Of a DNA stretch of 64,000 nt, positions 29,688 through 38,819 are shown one piece after another. A program made the translations under genes and the position numbers. The stretch is from the NCBI RefSeq assembly GCF_025175675.1, contig NZ_JANIOA010000002.1, forward strand, positions 62,001 to 126,000, read 5' to 3'. A model generated the notes under the pieces. That model searched no databases. It was given only the letters and a program-made list of their open reading frames with translations, and was not told where the DNA came from. The DNA comes from Sedimenticola hydrogenitrophicus. GTDB lineage: Bacteria; Pseudomonadota; Gammaproteobacteria; Chromatiales; Chromatiaceae. How positions within the stretch are numbered: position 1 is the first letter of the stretch; each line of letters opens with the position of its first letter.

Positions 29688-32245
29688 AACTAACCAGGCG
29701 TGACTTTGTAAAGAACAATGCGGTTGCAGCGGCGGCCGTGGCAGCGGGTGTGACGCTGCCGGCCATCCAGGTGGCCAATGCCGCCACCGGCGACGGCGTG
29801 GATGCCGACGGTATTCGTTGGGATAAGGTAGCCTGCCGCTTCTGCGGTACCGGCTGTTCTGTCCTGGTCGGCACCAAGGGCGGCAAGATGGTAGCCAGCC
29901 AGGGCGATCCGGATGCACCCGTCAACAAGGGGCTGAACTGCATCAAGGGTTACTTCCTGCCCAAGATCCTCTACGGAGCAGATCGCCTGACTCAGCCGCT
30001 GCTGCGCAAAAAAGGCGGGCAGTTTGCCAAGGACGGCAAGTTTGAGCCTGTCTCCTGGGATGAGGCCTTCGATGTCATGGCCGAGAAGTGGAAAGTGGCA
30101 CTGAAGAAGGACATGGAGAAAAATGCCGGTCAGCCGGTGGACAAAATGATCTCCTCGGTGGGCATGTTCGGTTCGGGGCAGTGGACGGTCTGGGAAGGCT
30201 ATGCCGCCTCCAAACTGATGAAGGCCGGTTTCCGTTCCAACAACCTCGACCCCAACGCCCGTCACTGCATGGCTTCAGCGGTGGGTGCCTTCATTCGTGC
30301 CTTCGGCATTGATGAGCCGATGGGTTGTTATGATGACCTGGAACATGCCGATGCGTTTGTGCTCTGGGGCGCCAATATGGCGGAGATGCACCCGATTCTT
30401 TGGTCGCGTCTGACGGATACCCGCCTGACCCGAGCGGATTGCGAAGTGCATGTGCTCTCCACCTACGAGCATCGCTGTTTTGAGCTGGCCGACAACGGAA
30501 TGGTGTTCCATCCGCAGTCGGATCTGGCGATCGCCAACTACATCGCCAACTACATCATCCAGAACAAGGCGTACAACGAAGAGTTCATCGGCAAACACGT
30601 CAATTTCACCAAGACCCCGACCGATATCGGTTACGGTCTGCGTCCCGAGCATCCGCTGGAGAAGGCGGCCAAAAATGCCGCCAAGGGCAAGTTGTCCAAG
30701 ATCAGCTTCGAAGAGTATGCCGCATCGGTCGCACCCTATACCGTGGAGAAGGCCTCCGAGCTTTCCGGTGTGCCGGCGAAGAATCTGGAACGTCTGGCCA
30801 AGCTCTACGCTGATCCCAACAAGAAGGTCTCCTCGTTCTGGACCATGGGCATGAACCAGCACACCCGCGGTGTCTGGATGAACGGTCTGGTCTACAACAT
30901 CCACCTGCTGATGGGCAAGATCTCCGAGCCGGGCAACAGTCCGTTTTCGCTCACCGGCCAACCCTCCGCCTGTGGTACCGCCCGCGAAGTGGGTACCTTC
31001 TGTCACCGCCTGCCGGCGGACCTGGTGGTGGCCAACCCGGCTCATCGCAAGTTCTCCGAGCAGATCTGGAAACTGCCGGAAGAGACCCTCAACGGCAAGG
31101 TCGGCTACCACGCGGTGCTGATGCATCGCATGCTCAAGGACAGCAAGCTGAACACCTTCTGGGTGATGTGCAACAACAACATGCAGGCGGCCGCCAATCT
31201 GAATGAGGAGTCCTATCCCGGCTGGCGCAATCCGGCCAACTTCATCACCGTCTCCGATCCCTATCCCACGGTCTCCGCCATGGCGGCTGACCTGATTCTA
31301 CCGACCGCCATGTGGGCTGAGAAAGAGGGCGCCTACGGTAATGCCGAACGGCGCACCCAGTTCTGGCGTCAGCAGGTGAAGGCACCCGGTGATTCCAGGT
31401 CCGATCTGTGGCAGCTGATGGAGTTTGCCAAGCGCTTCCAGATGGAAGAGGTGTGGCCGGCCGAACTGCTGGACAAGGTACCCGAATACAAAGGCAAGAC
31501 CCTGTTCGATGTGCTCTATGTCAATGGCCAGGTGGATAAATTCCCGCTTCAGGAGGTCAAGGACAGCCAGGGCAACGTCTACGACAACGACGAGATGGCG
31601 CACTTCGGGTTCTATCCGCAGAAGGGTCTGTTTGAAGAGTACCGGATGTTCAATTCGGCCGACAACATCATCAAGAAAGGCCATGAGATGGCACCCTTCG
31701 AGGCCTACCATCAGGCGCGTGGCCTGCGCTGGCCGGTTGTGGATGGCAAGGAGACCCTGTGGCGTTTCCGTGAAGGTTACGATCCGCATGTGGCCAAGGG
31801 TGAAGGCGTCAAGTTCTACGGCAAGCCGGATGGCAGGGCCAACATCATTACCGCGCCTTTCGAGCCGGCAGCCGAGAGCCCGGACAAGGAGTTCGATCTC
31901 TGGCTCTGTACCGGTCGTGTACTGGAACACTGGCACTCCGGTTCCATGACCCGGCGGGTTCCGGAGTTGCACCGCGCGGTGCCGGATGCGGTGGTGTTCA
32001 TGCATAAGAAGGACGCCAAGAAACGCAAACTGCGTGACGGTCAAATGGCCAAGCTGCAGACCCGGCGGGGTGAACTGCTGGCACGTGTCGAGACCCGGGG
32101 ACGCAACCGTCCGCCCGAGGGGCTGGTGTTTATCCCCTGGTTTGATGCGAGCCGTCTAGTCAACAAGTTGACCCTGGATGCCACCGATCCGCTGTCCAAA
32201 GAAACGGACTACAAGAAGTGCGCGGTGAAGATCATCAAGGCGTAA
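29684..32245 (+). CDS. napA: Periplasmic nitrate reductase catalytic subunit NapA
   Basis: 853 residues. The twin-arginine signal TRRDFVK (4-10) is followed by the [4Fe-4S] motif C51-X2-C54-X3-C58-X27-C86 and the molybdenum-ligating Cys195 in NARHCMAS, all as expected for a bis-MGD nitrate reductase. The C-terminal cofactor domain is intact ([17 protein letters not shown]). It reduces nitrate to nitrite in the periplasm with electrons from NapB/NapC. The start is GTG 29684, with AGGAGG ahead and overlapping napD. No missing residue was seen. Confidence 0.98.
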   Translation: MKLTRRDFVKNNAVAAAAVAAGVTLPAIQVANAATGDGVDADGIRWDKVACRFCGTGCSVLVGTKGGKMVASQGDPDAPVNKGLNCIKGYFLPKILYGADRLTQPLLRKKGGQFAKDGKFEPVSWDEAFDVMAEKWKVALKKDMEKNAGQPVDKMISSVGMFGSGQWTVWEGYAASKLMKAGFRSNNLDPNARHCMASAVGAFIRAFGIDEPMGCYDDLEHADAFVLWGANMAEMHPILWSRLTDTRLTRADCEVHVLSTYEHRCFELADNGMVFHPQSDLAIANYIANYIIQNKAYNEEFIGKHVNFTKTPTDIGYGLRPEHPLEKAAKNAAKGKLSKISFEEYAASVAPYTVEKASELSGVPAKNLERLAKLYADPNKKVSSFWTMGMNQHTRGVWMNGLVYNIHLLMGKISEPGNSPFSLTGQPSACGTAREVGTFCHRLPADLVVANPAHRKFSEQIWKLPEETLNGKVGYHAVLMHRMLKDSKLNTFWVMCNNNMQAAANLNEESYPGWRNPANFITVSDPYPTVSAMAADLILPTAMWAEKEGAYGNAERRTQFWRQQVKAPGDSRSDLWQLMEFAKRFQMEEVWPAELLDKVPEYKGKTLFDVLYVNGQVDKFPLQEVKDSQGNVYDNDEMAHFGFYPQKGLFEEYRMFNSADNIIKKGHEMAPFEAYHQARGLRWPVVDGKETLWRFREGYDPHVAKGEGVKFYGKPDGRANIITAPFEPAAESPDKEFDLWLCTGRVLEHWHSGSMTRRVPELHRAVPDAVVFMHKKDAKKRKLRDGQMAKLQTRRGELLARVETRGRNRPPEGLVFIPWFDASRLVNKLTLDATDPLSKETDYKKCAVKIIKA

Positions 32246-32334
32246 TAGGTAGTTGCAGGTTCAGCCGGCAACAACCGGTTGAACCGACAAACTGGAAGAG
32301 TGGAATACCGGATCGATAACAGAGCAGTAACGAG

Positions 32335-33201
32335 ATGTCAGATTCAGGTGATGGCAAAGGCAAAGGCGTAAACCGCCGGCAGTTTTTGAGTCAAACACTC
32401 AAGACGGCCTGCGGGGTGGGTCTTATGGGCATGGGACTCGGCTTTTATGCCAAACAGGCCGAGTCCCTGCCGGCGATGGCGATCAGGCCACCGGGGGCAC
32501 TGTCGGAGAAGGATTTTCTCGGTGCCTGCATTCGCTGTGGTCTGTGTGTGCGGGATTGCCCGTACGACATTCTGTCGCTGGGGCAGTTGGGGGATGAGGT
32601 GGCTACCGGCACACCTTACTTTTATGCACGGACGGACCCGTGCGAGATGTGTGAGGACATCCCCTGCGTGGTCGCCTGCCCGACCAATGCCCTGGACCAT
32701 GGATTGACCAACATAAACGATGCCCGGATGGGTCTCGCCGTGCTGGTTGATCAGGAGACCTGCATCGCCTTTCAGGGATTGCGCTGTGAAGTCTGTTTCA
32801 ATGTCTGTCCGATTCGGGGGAAGGCAATCTCACTGGAGTACGAGCACAACGTGCGTTCGGGAAAACACGCGAGGTTTCTACCCATCGTGCATTCCGACGC
32901 CTGTACCGGCTGCGGACTCTGTGAGAAAGCCTGCATCCTCGAGGAGGCGGCGATCAAGGTCTTTCCGACCCATTTGGCGAAGGGAGAACTGGGCGGACAT
33001 TATCGACTCGGATGGAAAGAGAAGGAGAAGGCAGGAAAGTCACTGGTAACACCGGACGTGGAGCACCGTTACAACCTTCCTGAAGGGGTGCGCTACGACC
33101 TGCAGGGTAAGGGCCTGATCGTGGAACCCGAGGGGGGGCAACCGATGCCGCTTCCCTCCAATCCGCTGGATAGGCTCAACCGTGGACTGGAGAATCAATA
33201 A
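32335..33201 (+). CDS. napG: NapG ferredoxin subunit
   Basis: 288 residues with a Tat signal (NRRQFLSQ) and four [4Fe-4S] clusters (CIRCGLCVRDC, CEMCEDIPC, CEVCFNVC, CTGCGLCEKAC). NapG accepts electrons from the membrane quinol dehydrogenase NapH and passes them towards NapC or NapB. Its stop codon overlaps the napH start by one base. 89 bases separate it from napA. Confidence 0.95.
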   Translation: MSDSGDGKGKGVNRRQFLSQTLKTACGVGLMGMGLGFYAKQAESLPAMAIRPPGALSEKDFLGACIRCGLCVRDCPYDILSLGQLGDEVATGTPYFYARTDPCEMCEDIPCVVACPTNALDHGLTNINDARMGLAVLVDQETCIAFQGLRCEVCFNVCPIRGKAISLEYEHNVRSGKHARFLPIVHSDACTGCGLCEKACILEEAAIKVFPTHLAKGELGGHYRLGWKEKEKAGKSLVTPDVEHRYNLPEGVRYDLQGKGLIVEPEGGQPMPLPSNPLDRLNRGLENQ

Positions 33202-34115
33202 TGGCTGATAAATCAGTTGCAGGCGCCGACGCCATTGCCGGCAAGGGCTGGTGGAAGGCACATCAGTGGTTGATTCTGCGTCGTGTAAGCCAGTTGTCTA
33301 TTTTAGCCTTGTTCCTGCTGGGTCCGTTGGCAGGGGTGTGGATAGTGAAGGGTAATCTGGCCGCCAGTATGACGCTGGATTTTCTGCCGCTGACCGATCC
33401 CCATGTCCTGTTGCAGTCGGTGCTGTCGGGTGTGGTGCCGGAGTTGTCGGCTATTGTCGGTGTGGTCATTGTGATTGCCTTCTATCTGCTGGTAGGAGGA
33501 AGGGTCTACTGCTCCTGGGTATGCCCGGTGAACATGGTGACCGATGCCGCCGCCTGGTTACGTCGAAAACTCGGTATCAAATCCGCCTCACAGCTGGCGT
33601 TGTCGACCCGTTACTGGATGTTGGGACTGACTTTGGTCCTGCCTCTGGTAACCGGTTCGCTGGTCTGGGAGTTGTTCAATCCGGTATCGATGCTGTTTCG
33701 TGGCATTGTGTTCGGAATGGGCATGGCATGGATTCTGATTGTGGGTGTGTTCCTGTTCGATCTGTTCATCGCCAAGAATGGATGGTGTGGACGACTCTGT
33801 CCGGTAGGCGCGTTTTACAGTCTGCTGGGCGTCGGGAGCGCAATCAGGATCGTTGCGGCTGAGAGGGAACGCTGTAACGACTGCATGGACTGCTTTGTGG
33901 TCTGCCCGGAGAAGCAGGTGATCAGGCCCGCATTGAAAGGGGCGGACAAGGGGATTGGGCCGGTTATCCTCTCTGCCAACTGCACCAATTGTGGTCGCTG
34001 TATCGATGTCTGTGCAAAAGATGTATTCCAGTTTGGTACCCGTTTTAACAACCTGGTGGTGAACGCATCCGGAAAATCAGTTGATGACGGAAAACAACAT
34101 ACCGTCCAGCCTTAG
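33201..34115 (+). CDS. napH: NapH membrane quinol dehydrogenase
   Basis: 304 residues with four to five membrane helices, polyferredoxin-type cysteine motifs in CSWVCPVNM, CGRLCPVGA and two C-terminal clusters (CNDCMDCFVVC, CTNCGRCIDVC). It forms the NapGH ubiquinol-oxidising complex. Co-transcribed with napG. Confidence 0.95.
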   Translation: MADKSVAGADAIAGKGWWKAHQWLILRRVSQLSILALFLLGPLAGVWIVKGNLAASMTLDFLPLTDPHVLLQSVLSGVVPELSAIVGVVIVIAFYLLVGGRVYCSWVCPVNMVTDAAAWLRRKLGIKSASQLALSTRYWMLGLTLVLPLVTGSLVWELFNPVSMLFRGIVFGMGMAWILIVGVFLFDLFIAKNGWCGRLCPVGAFYSLLGVGSAIRIVAAERERCNDCMDCFVVCPEKQVIRPALKGADKGIGPVILSANCTNCGRCIDVCAKDVFQFGTRFNNLVVNASGKSVDDGKQHTVQP

Positions 34116-34172
34116 ATGACTTGAACCGTCAAGCATCCGGATATCATGATTTAGAGCTTTATGGAGATCGAG

Positions 34173-34601
34173 ATGAAAAAAGTAATCGTAACCCTGCTGG
34201 TTGCCATGGTGACACTCGTGTTCGCCGGGGGCGCCTTCTCTGGAGTCACCTCGCTTCGGGGGGATAAGGATCTGACGGCGGATGCGGATGAAAATCCCAT
34301 GCGCAAGCAGGTCATCACCGAGGGCGGCGTGGAGCGCAGTTACAAGATCCAGCCACCGGTGATTCCGCATAAGATTGACAAAGAGACCATCAATCTGAAG
34401 ACCAATACCTGCATGAAGTGCCATTCTGAAAAGACCTATGAGCAGAAGAAGGCGCCCAAGGTTGGCGATTCACACTACGTTGCGCGGGATGGCAAGGTAC
34501 TGGAAACCGTCTCAACGCGGCGTTACTTCTGTAATCAGTGTCATGCGCCTGAGCTGAATGCCGAACCGATCGTGACAAATCGTTTTGAAGGTGCCAAGTA
34601 A
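34173..34601 (+). CDS. napB: NapB diheme cytochrome c
   Basis: 142 residues, signal peptide (MKKVIVTLLVAMVTLVFAGG), heme sites CMKCH and CNQCH. It is the small subunit that feeds electrons into NapA. ATG 34173 is chosen because GGAG ends six bases earlier; an ATG at 34161 would place that ribosome site inside the gene. A terminator and a short MITE separate it from napC. Confidence 0.95.
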   Translation: MKKVIVTLLVAMVTLVFAGGAFSGVTSLRGDKDLTADADENPMRKQVITEGGVERSYKIQPPVIPHKIDKETINLKTNTCMKCHSEKTYEQKKAPKVGDSHYVARDGKVLETVSTRRYFCNQCHAPELNAEPIVTNRFEGAK

Positions 34602-34628
34602 GCCGCTGCACTGGCGGTGGAACCAGTT

Positions 34629-34664
34629 CCCCCGATTCAGCCAACGCTGAATCGGGGGTATTTC
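34629..34664 (+). terminator. Hairpin after napB
   Basis: CCCCCGATTCAG, loop CCAACG, CTGAATCGGGGG: a 12-base perfect stem, followed by TATTTC rather than a pure T run. It would end or thin transcription before napC. A 35-base MITE remnant begins directly behind it. Confidence 0.75.
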
Positions 34665-34699
34665 GTAACTACTCACTTACAGACCGGGCGAGTAGTTAC
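34665..34699 (+). mobile_element. 35-bp minimal MITE of the GTAACTACTCAC family with target duplication
   Basis: The ends GTAACTACTCAC (34665-34676) and GCGAGTAGTTAC (34688-34699, one mismatch) enclose only TTACAGACCGG, which matches the right-end sequence of larger copies. It is flanked by GGTATTTC (34657-34664) and AGTATTTC (34700-34707), a 7-of-8 direct repeat that fits an 8-base target duplication. It splits napB from napC. Confidence 0.8.
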
Positions 34700-34789
34700 A
34701 GTATTTCTTGATCATAGGCAATTACCTGAATGTGCTGTGTCGATATGATGCGGGACAAGCAATAACAAAGAAGCTAGCGGAGTCGTAAA

Positions 34790-35353
34790 ATGAAAAGTGG
34801 TGCCAAACGCGGAGTGCTCGGTTTACTGGTGGTCGGCATTGTTCTGGGTATTGTCCTCTGGGGTGGCTTCAATACCGCCATGGAGGCAACCAATACGGAG
34901 CAGTTCTGTATCTCCTGTCACGAGATGGAAGAGAATGTCTATCAGGAGCTACAGGATACCATTCACTTTACCAACCGAACCGGAGTGCGCGCGACCTGTC
35001 CTGATTGCCATGTGCCAAAGGATTGGGTACATAAGGTGGTCCGCAAGATAAAGGCGAGTAACGAGATCTATCACAAACTCCTGGGTACCATCGATACACC
35101 GGAAAAGTTCGAGGCCAAGCGGCTGCAGTTGGCGCAGAATGTATGGAAGGCGATGAAGGATACCGATTCCCGCGAGTGCCGGAACTGTCATAATTTTGAT
35201 TCCATGGACTTCAGTCGCCAGGAGAGTCGCAGTGCCGACGCCCATGACGAAGCCATCGAGAAGGGCTATACCTGCATCGACTGTCATAAGGGTATCGCCC
35301 ACGCGTTGCCGGAAGGCTATGACCCGGCGGAAGACATGCCCGGCGAGGGTTGA
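34790..35353 (+). CDS. napC: NapC tetraheme quinol dehydrogenase
   Basis: 187 residues: one membrane anchor (8-27) and four heme sites (CISCH, CPDCH, CRNCH, CIDCH). It takes electrons from menaquinol or ubiquinol to NapB/NapA. It lies 188 bases from napB, behind a hairpin and a MITE, so read-through or a separate promoter must express it. No strong promoter is obvious in the gap. Ends before a terminator. Confidence 0.95.
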   Translation: MKSGAKRGVLGLLVVGIVLGIVLWGGFNTAMEATNTEQFCISCHEMEENVYQELQDTIHFTNRTGVRATCPDCHVPKDWVHKVVRKIKASNEIYHKLLGTIDTPEKFEAKRLQLAQNVWKAMKDTDSRECRNCHNFDSMDFSRQESRSADAHDEAIEKGYTCIDCHKGIAHALPEGYDPAEDMPGEG

Positions 35354-35477
35354 CCCCGGCGCGGCAGGTAATCAGCAGGGAGCCGCTTCCCCAAGATTCC
35401 GCCGCCGTGGCGCCAGCGGTGCCCCTGGTCGGGGCGGTGCCCGGGCGATGTGATCACAGTTAGGGTTTGGCCTGAGC

Positions 35478-35515
35478 AATAGCCCGTTGGATTAGACCAA
35501 CGGGCTATTGTCTTT
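35478..35515 (+). terminator. Terminator after napC
   Basis: AATAGCCCGTTGG, loop ATTAGA, CCAACGGGCTATT, then GTCTTTT. The stem is 13 bases and perfect. It separates nap from moaA. Confidence 0.85.
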
Positions 35516-35564
35516 TAACCGATAACAGGAAACAATTGCGGCTCACCCCCGTGGGATTGATAGC

Positions 35565-36545
35565 ATGACTGCACTCATCGATCGTTTTAACCGGAAAATA
35601 GAATATTTGCGGCTCTCCGTGACGGATCGCTGCGATTTCCGTTGCTTCTACTGTATTCCGAAAGGATTTAAAGGGTTTACCGAGGTGGAGGATCGGCTGA
35701 AACTGGATGAGTTCATCCGCCTGATCCGGGTGTTCAGTGAACTCGGTGTCAGCAAGGTGCGGCTCACCGGCGGGGAACCGCTGATCCACAAGGACATCGA
35801 GGCGATGGTGCGGGGCATCGCCGCGCTGCCGGGTATCGAAGACTTCTCCATGAGTACCAATGCCTCCCATCTGGCACAACATGCCCGGATGCTCAAGGAG
35901 ACCGGGGTGGGGCGGATCAATGTCAGTCTGGACTCCCTGGATCCGCAGGTATTTCGTCAGATTACCCAGGGCGACCTGAACAAGGTTATCGACGGGCTGA
36001 TGGAGGCGAAGCGGGTCGATCTCTATCCGATCAAGATCAATATGGTGGTGATGCGGGATCTGAATCTCCATGAAGTGGGCGATATGGTGGACTTCTGTAT
36101 CAAAAACCGCTTCACCCTGCGCTTTATCGAAACCATGCCGGTGGGGGCGGCCGGACAGGAGGCGCGGGATCGTTATGTGCCGCTGGACGAGGTTAAGCAG
36201 CTCCTGGAGCAGCGCTTCAAACTGGAGCCGGCCCGGATGAAAGGGGCCGGGCCCGCCAAATATTTCAAGATCGTCGACAAGCGTATCAAACTCGGTTTCA
36301 TCACCCCCATGTCCCAGCACTTCTGCGAGGATTGTAACCGGGTGCGGCTCTCCTCCGAGGGCACGCTCTACCTCTGTCTGGGACAGCAGGACAAACTGGA
36401 GTTGAAACCGCTGCTGCGCGAGGGACTCTCCGACGATCAGCTGAAGGAGGAGATCCTGGCGGCGATCCAGCGCAAACCGGAGAAACATGAATTCAATACC
36501 AATCCCGATCAGGTGGTTCGCGTCATGTCCATGACCGGCGGCTGA
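35565..36545 (+). CDS. moaA: GTP 3',8-cyclase MoaA
   Basis: 326 residues. First step of molybdenum-cofactor synthesis: rearranges GTP by radical SAM chemistry. SAM cluster motif C23-X3-C27-X2-C30, the second, substrate-binding cluster cysteines C254, C257 and C271, and the conserved C-terminal GG are all present. It supplies the cofactor needed by the two molybdoenzymes encoded in this window. Located just after the nap operon, which has its own terminator. Confidence 0.97.
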   Translation: MTALIDRFNRKIEYLRLSVTDRCDFRCFYCIPKGFKGFTEVEDRLKLDEFIRLIRVFSELGVSKVRLTGGEPLIHKDIEAMVRGIAALPGIEDFSMSTNASHLAQHARMLKETGVGRINVSLDSLDPQVFRQITQGDLNKVIDGLMEAKRVDLYPIKINMVVMRDLNLHEVGDMVDFCIKNRFTLRFIETMPVGAAGQEARDRYVPLDEVKQLLEQRFKLEPARMKGAGPAKYFKIVDKRIKLGFITPMSQHFCEDCNRVRLSSEGTLYLCLGQQDKLELKPLLREGLSDDQLKEEILAAIQRKPEKHEFNTNPDQVVRVMSMTGG

Positions 36546-36673
36546 ACGGGCGGGCGGATTGTCCGTGACGGCGCCCGAACCCGGGACCGCCGAGCCCCCA
36601 GGGTTTACGGCGTGGCTTGGAATCCTTTCACCCGGAAGCCATCCGCACAGCACCGGAATCTGACAAAGTAGAA

Positions 36674-36973
36674 TTAGGGCAGCACTTTCTTAAAGGGTTT
36701 GACCGATATCTGCGCGTAGACGCCGGTACGGGTGTAGGGGTCCTCATCGGCCCACGCCCTGGCTTCGTCCAAGCTGGCGAACTCGGCGACGATCAGGCTG
36801 CCACTGAAGCCTGCCGGCCCCGGGTCCTCGCTGTCGATGGCCGGATGCGGACCGGCCAGCAACAGCCGGCCTTCGCCCTGTAACTGCTTGATCCTCTCCA
36901 GATGCTCGGGGCGCGCCTGCAAGCGGGCCTCCAGGCTGTCTTCGCGGTCGGTACCCATGATTGCGTAGAACAC
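36674..36973 (-). CDS. yciI: YciI-like protein
   Basis: 99 residues, dimeric alpha-beta barrel fold of the YciI family ([18 protein letters not shown]; a conserved histidine in LLAGPHPAI). The function is unclear. It starts with GTG immediately after the yciB stop, so the two form an operon. Confidence 0.85.
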   Translation of the reverse strand: MFYAIMGTDREDSLEARLQARPEHLERIKQLQGEGRLLLAGPHPAIDSEDPGPAGFSGSLIVAEFASLDEARAWADEDPYTRTGVYAQISVKPFKKVLP

Positions 36974-37531
36974 TCAACTCTCCTCTGGTGTGGTTTTCTG
37001 CTCTGTTTCGCTAATGTATTTGGCCAGGTAGAAGGCCTGCAGGATGATGAACAGGAAGGTCATCCCCATCATGCCGAAGAGTTTGAAGTTGACCCAGGCC
37101 GCTTCCGAGAAATTGAACGCGACATACAGATTGACCGCGCCCATGGTGATGAAGAACAGGGACCAGGCCACATTGAGCCTGCTCCAGACGGGGGCGGGCA
37201 GGGTCACGCTTTTGCTCATCATCCGTTCAACCAGCGGCCGGTTGCCGATGAAATGGCTGCCGACAAAGGCTATGGCAAACAACCAGTTGACGACGGTCGG
37301 TTTCCATTTGAGGAATAGCGGATCCTGCAGGTAGAGCGTCAGGCCACCGAACAGCAGTACCAGCAGCAGGGTGACCAGGTGCATCTTCTCCACCTTGTGG
37401 TGCCTGATCCAGTTGTATCCGACTTGAGCAAGGGTGGCGACGATGATCACTACCGTCGCCACATAAAAGTCATACATCTTGTAGGCGATAAAAAAGAGTA
37501 TGACGGGAAACAGATCGCTGAGAAACTTCAT
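36974..37531 (-). CDS. yciB: YciB/IspZ inner-membrane septation protein A
   Basis: 185 residues, five to six membrane helices. MKFLSDLFPVILFFIAYK at the N-terminus and FKLFGMMGMTFLFIILQAFY near the C-terminus match the YciB/IspZ family, implicated in cell-envelope synthesis and septation. Followed directly by yciI. Confidence 0.93.
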   Translation of the reverse strand: MKFLSDLFPVILFFIAYKMYDFYVATVVIIVATLAQVGYNWIRHHKVEKMHLVTLLLVLLFGGLTLYLQDPLFLKWKPTVVNWLFAIAFVGSHFIGNRPLVERMMSKSVTLPAPVWSRLNVAWSLFFITMGAVNLYVAFNFSEAAWVNFKLFGMMGMTFLFIILQAFYLAKYISETEQKTTPEES

Positions 37532-37618
37532 GATTTTTTAAGCTAAGGCCCGGCCGATATTCCTTGCAGGATAGCACAAGTTTCCGCGGATCCGGCAGGG
37601 ATACCGCATTCTTCGATC

Positions 37619-37820
37619 GTAACTACTCACCCGGTCTGTAAGTGATTGGCCTGCCTTGCTGGCCGATCTTGATCCAGCCATCGTGTGAGGCCGGCAAGGC
37701 AGGCCAATCACCCCGTGAGCATTGGCGAGGAGTGGTACATGGATGTACCGTTTACGGACCTGAGGATGGCATGCGCCTACCGGCTTATCCACCCTACATC
37801 CTTACCCCGTGAGTGGTTAC
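37619..37820 (+). mobile_element. MITE of the GTAACTACTCAC family with perfect 8-bp target duplication
   Basis: Ends GTAACTACTCAC and GTGAGTGGTTAC, bounded on both sides by the direct repeat CTTCGATC (37611-37618 and 37821-37828). It keeps both end segments of the family (GGTCTGTAAGTGATTGGCC and GGCCAATCACCCCGTGAG) but lacks the centre. A foreign 84-base segment (37720-37803) is nested near its right end. The repeat lies between the divergent yciB and rnm genes, which it pushes about 380 bases apart. Confidence 0.85.
37720..37803 (-). repeat. 84-bp nested insert flanked by a 10-bp direct repeat
   Basis: ACCCCGTGAG at 37710-37719 recurs at 37804-37813, and between them lies unrelated DNA with a perfect GGTACAT/ATGTACC hairpin and, on the minus strand, GTAGGGTGGATAAGCCGG. 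The latter resembles repeats common in gammaproteobacteria. This looks like a second insertion into the MITE. Confidence 0.55.
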
Positions 37821-37910
37821 CTTCGATCATCCGCCATGGTCGCGCCGGATGGTGGTGATCGTCACATCCGCAGTGAAACAATCCACAGGGCTTTGGGGTA
37901 CAATACCCGG

Positions 37911-38768
37911 ATGAATCTCTGTTATGACCTCCACACCCACTCGACCGCTTCCGACGGCACCCTCAGCCCCGGTGCGCTGGTCACCCGCGCCGCCGCCGCG
38001 GGGGTGGATGTGCTGGCGTTGACCGACCATGACACCACCGAGGGTCTGGCGGAGGCCGCGGTGACGGCGGCGGGCGCCGGGTTGCACCTGGTGGCCGGCG
38101 TGGAGATCTCGGTCACCTGGGGTGGTCAGGTGGTGCATATCGTGGGCCTGGGGTTCGAGCCGGAGGACGCGAATCTGCAGCGCGGCCTGGCCGGTCTCCG
38201 GCGCTTTCGGGCATGGCGTGCCGAGGAGATCGGCAGGCGGTTGGAAAAGCACGGGATATCAGGTGCTTATGAAGGGGCCCGGGGCTACTCCAACGGGCAT
38301 CTCATCAGTCGCACCCATTTCGCCCGTTTTCTGGTCGAGCGCGGCTACTCCCCCGATATGCGCAAGGTGTTCAAGCAATATCTGACTCGGGGACAGCCGG
38401 GCCATGTAGCCGGCGAGTGGGCCGATCTGGGCCAGGCGGTGGCCTGGATCCGTGATGCCGGCGGGGAGGCGGTCATTGCCCATCCGGCGCGCTACGGCAT
38501 GACCCGGACCCGGCTCAGACGCCTGATCGGCGAGTTCCGGGAGGCCGGTGGCAAGGCCCTTGAGGTGGTCTCCGGCAGTCACAGCAAGGACGAGGCCTTC
38601 ACCATGGCGAAGCATACCCGTGATTTCTCACTGCGGGCCTCCCTGGGTTCCGATTATCACGGACCCGAGACCCCCTGGGCAGAACTGGGCAGGCTCTCCC
38701 CGCTACCGGCTAACACCGTCCCCATTTGGCACGCTTGGCCCGCCTTCGCCGCGGCGGCTTCCGCCTGA
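37911..38768 (+). CDS. rnm: PHP-domain 5'-3' exoribonuclease RNase AM (YciV type)
   Basis: 285 residues from ATG 37911. The PHP motif DLHTHSTASDGT and further metal-binding residues (TDHD, then GSDYHGPE) are intact. E. coli YciV/RNase AM acts on 5'-monophosphate RNA and matures 23S, 16S and 5S rRNA ends. The upstream 102 bases open in frame are not needed. Gene order rnm-yciO is conserved in gammaproteobacteria. Lies 51 bases before yciO. Confidence 0.88.
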   Translation: MNLCYDLHTHSTASDGTLSPGALVTRAAAAGVDVLALTDHDTTEGLAEAAVTAAGAGLHLVAGVEISVTWGGQVVHIVGLGFEPEDANLQRGLAGLRRFRAWRAEEIGRRLEKHGISGAYEGARGYSNGHLISRTHFARFLVERGYSPDMRKVFKQYLTRGQPGHVAGEWADLGQAVAWIRDAGGEAVIAHPARYGMTRTRLRRLIGEFREAGGKALEVVSGSHSKDEAFTMAKHTRDFSLRASLGSDYHGPETPWAELGRLSPLPANTVPIWHAWPAFAAAASA

Positions 38769-38819
38769 TCTATCCCATCAACCCATCCTATAACCCATCT
38801 ATTATCGCGATTCATATTC

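Noticed and set aside
35516-35564. Molybdenum-cofactor riboswitch before moaA
   Set aside because: Only about 50 bases lie between the napC terminator and moaA, too short for the known structure.
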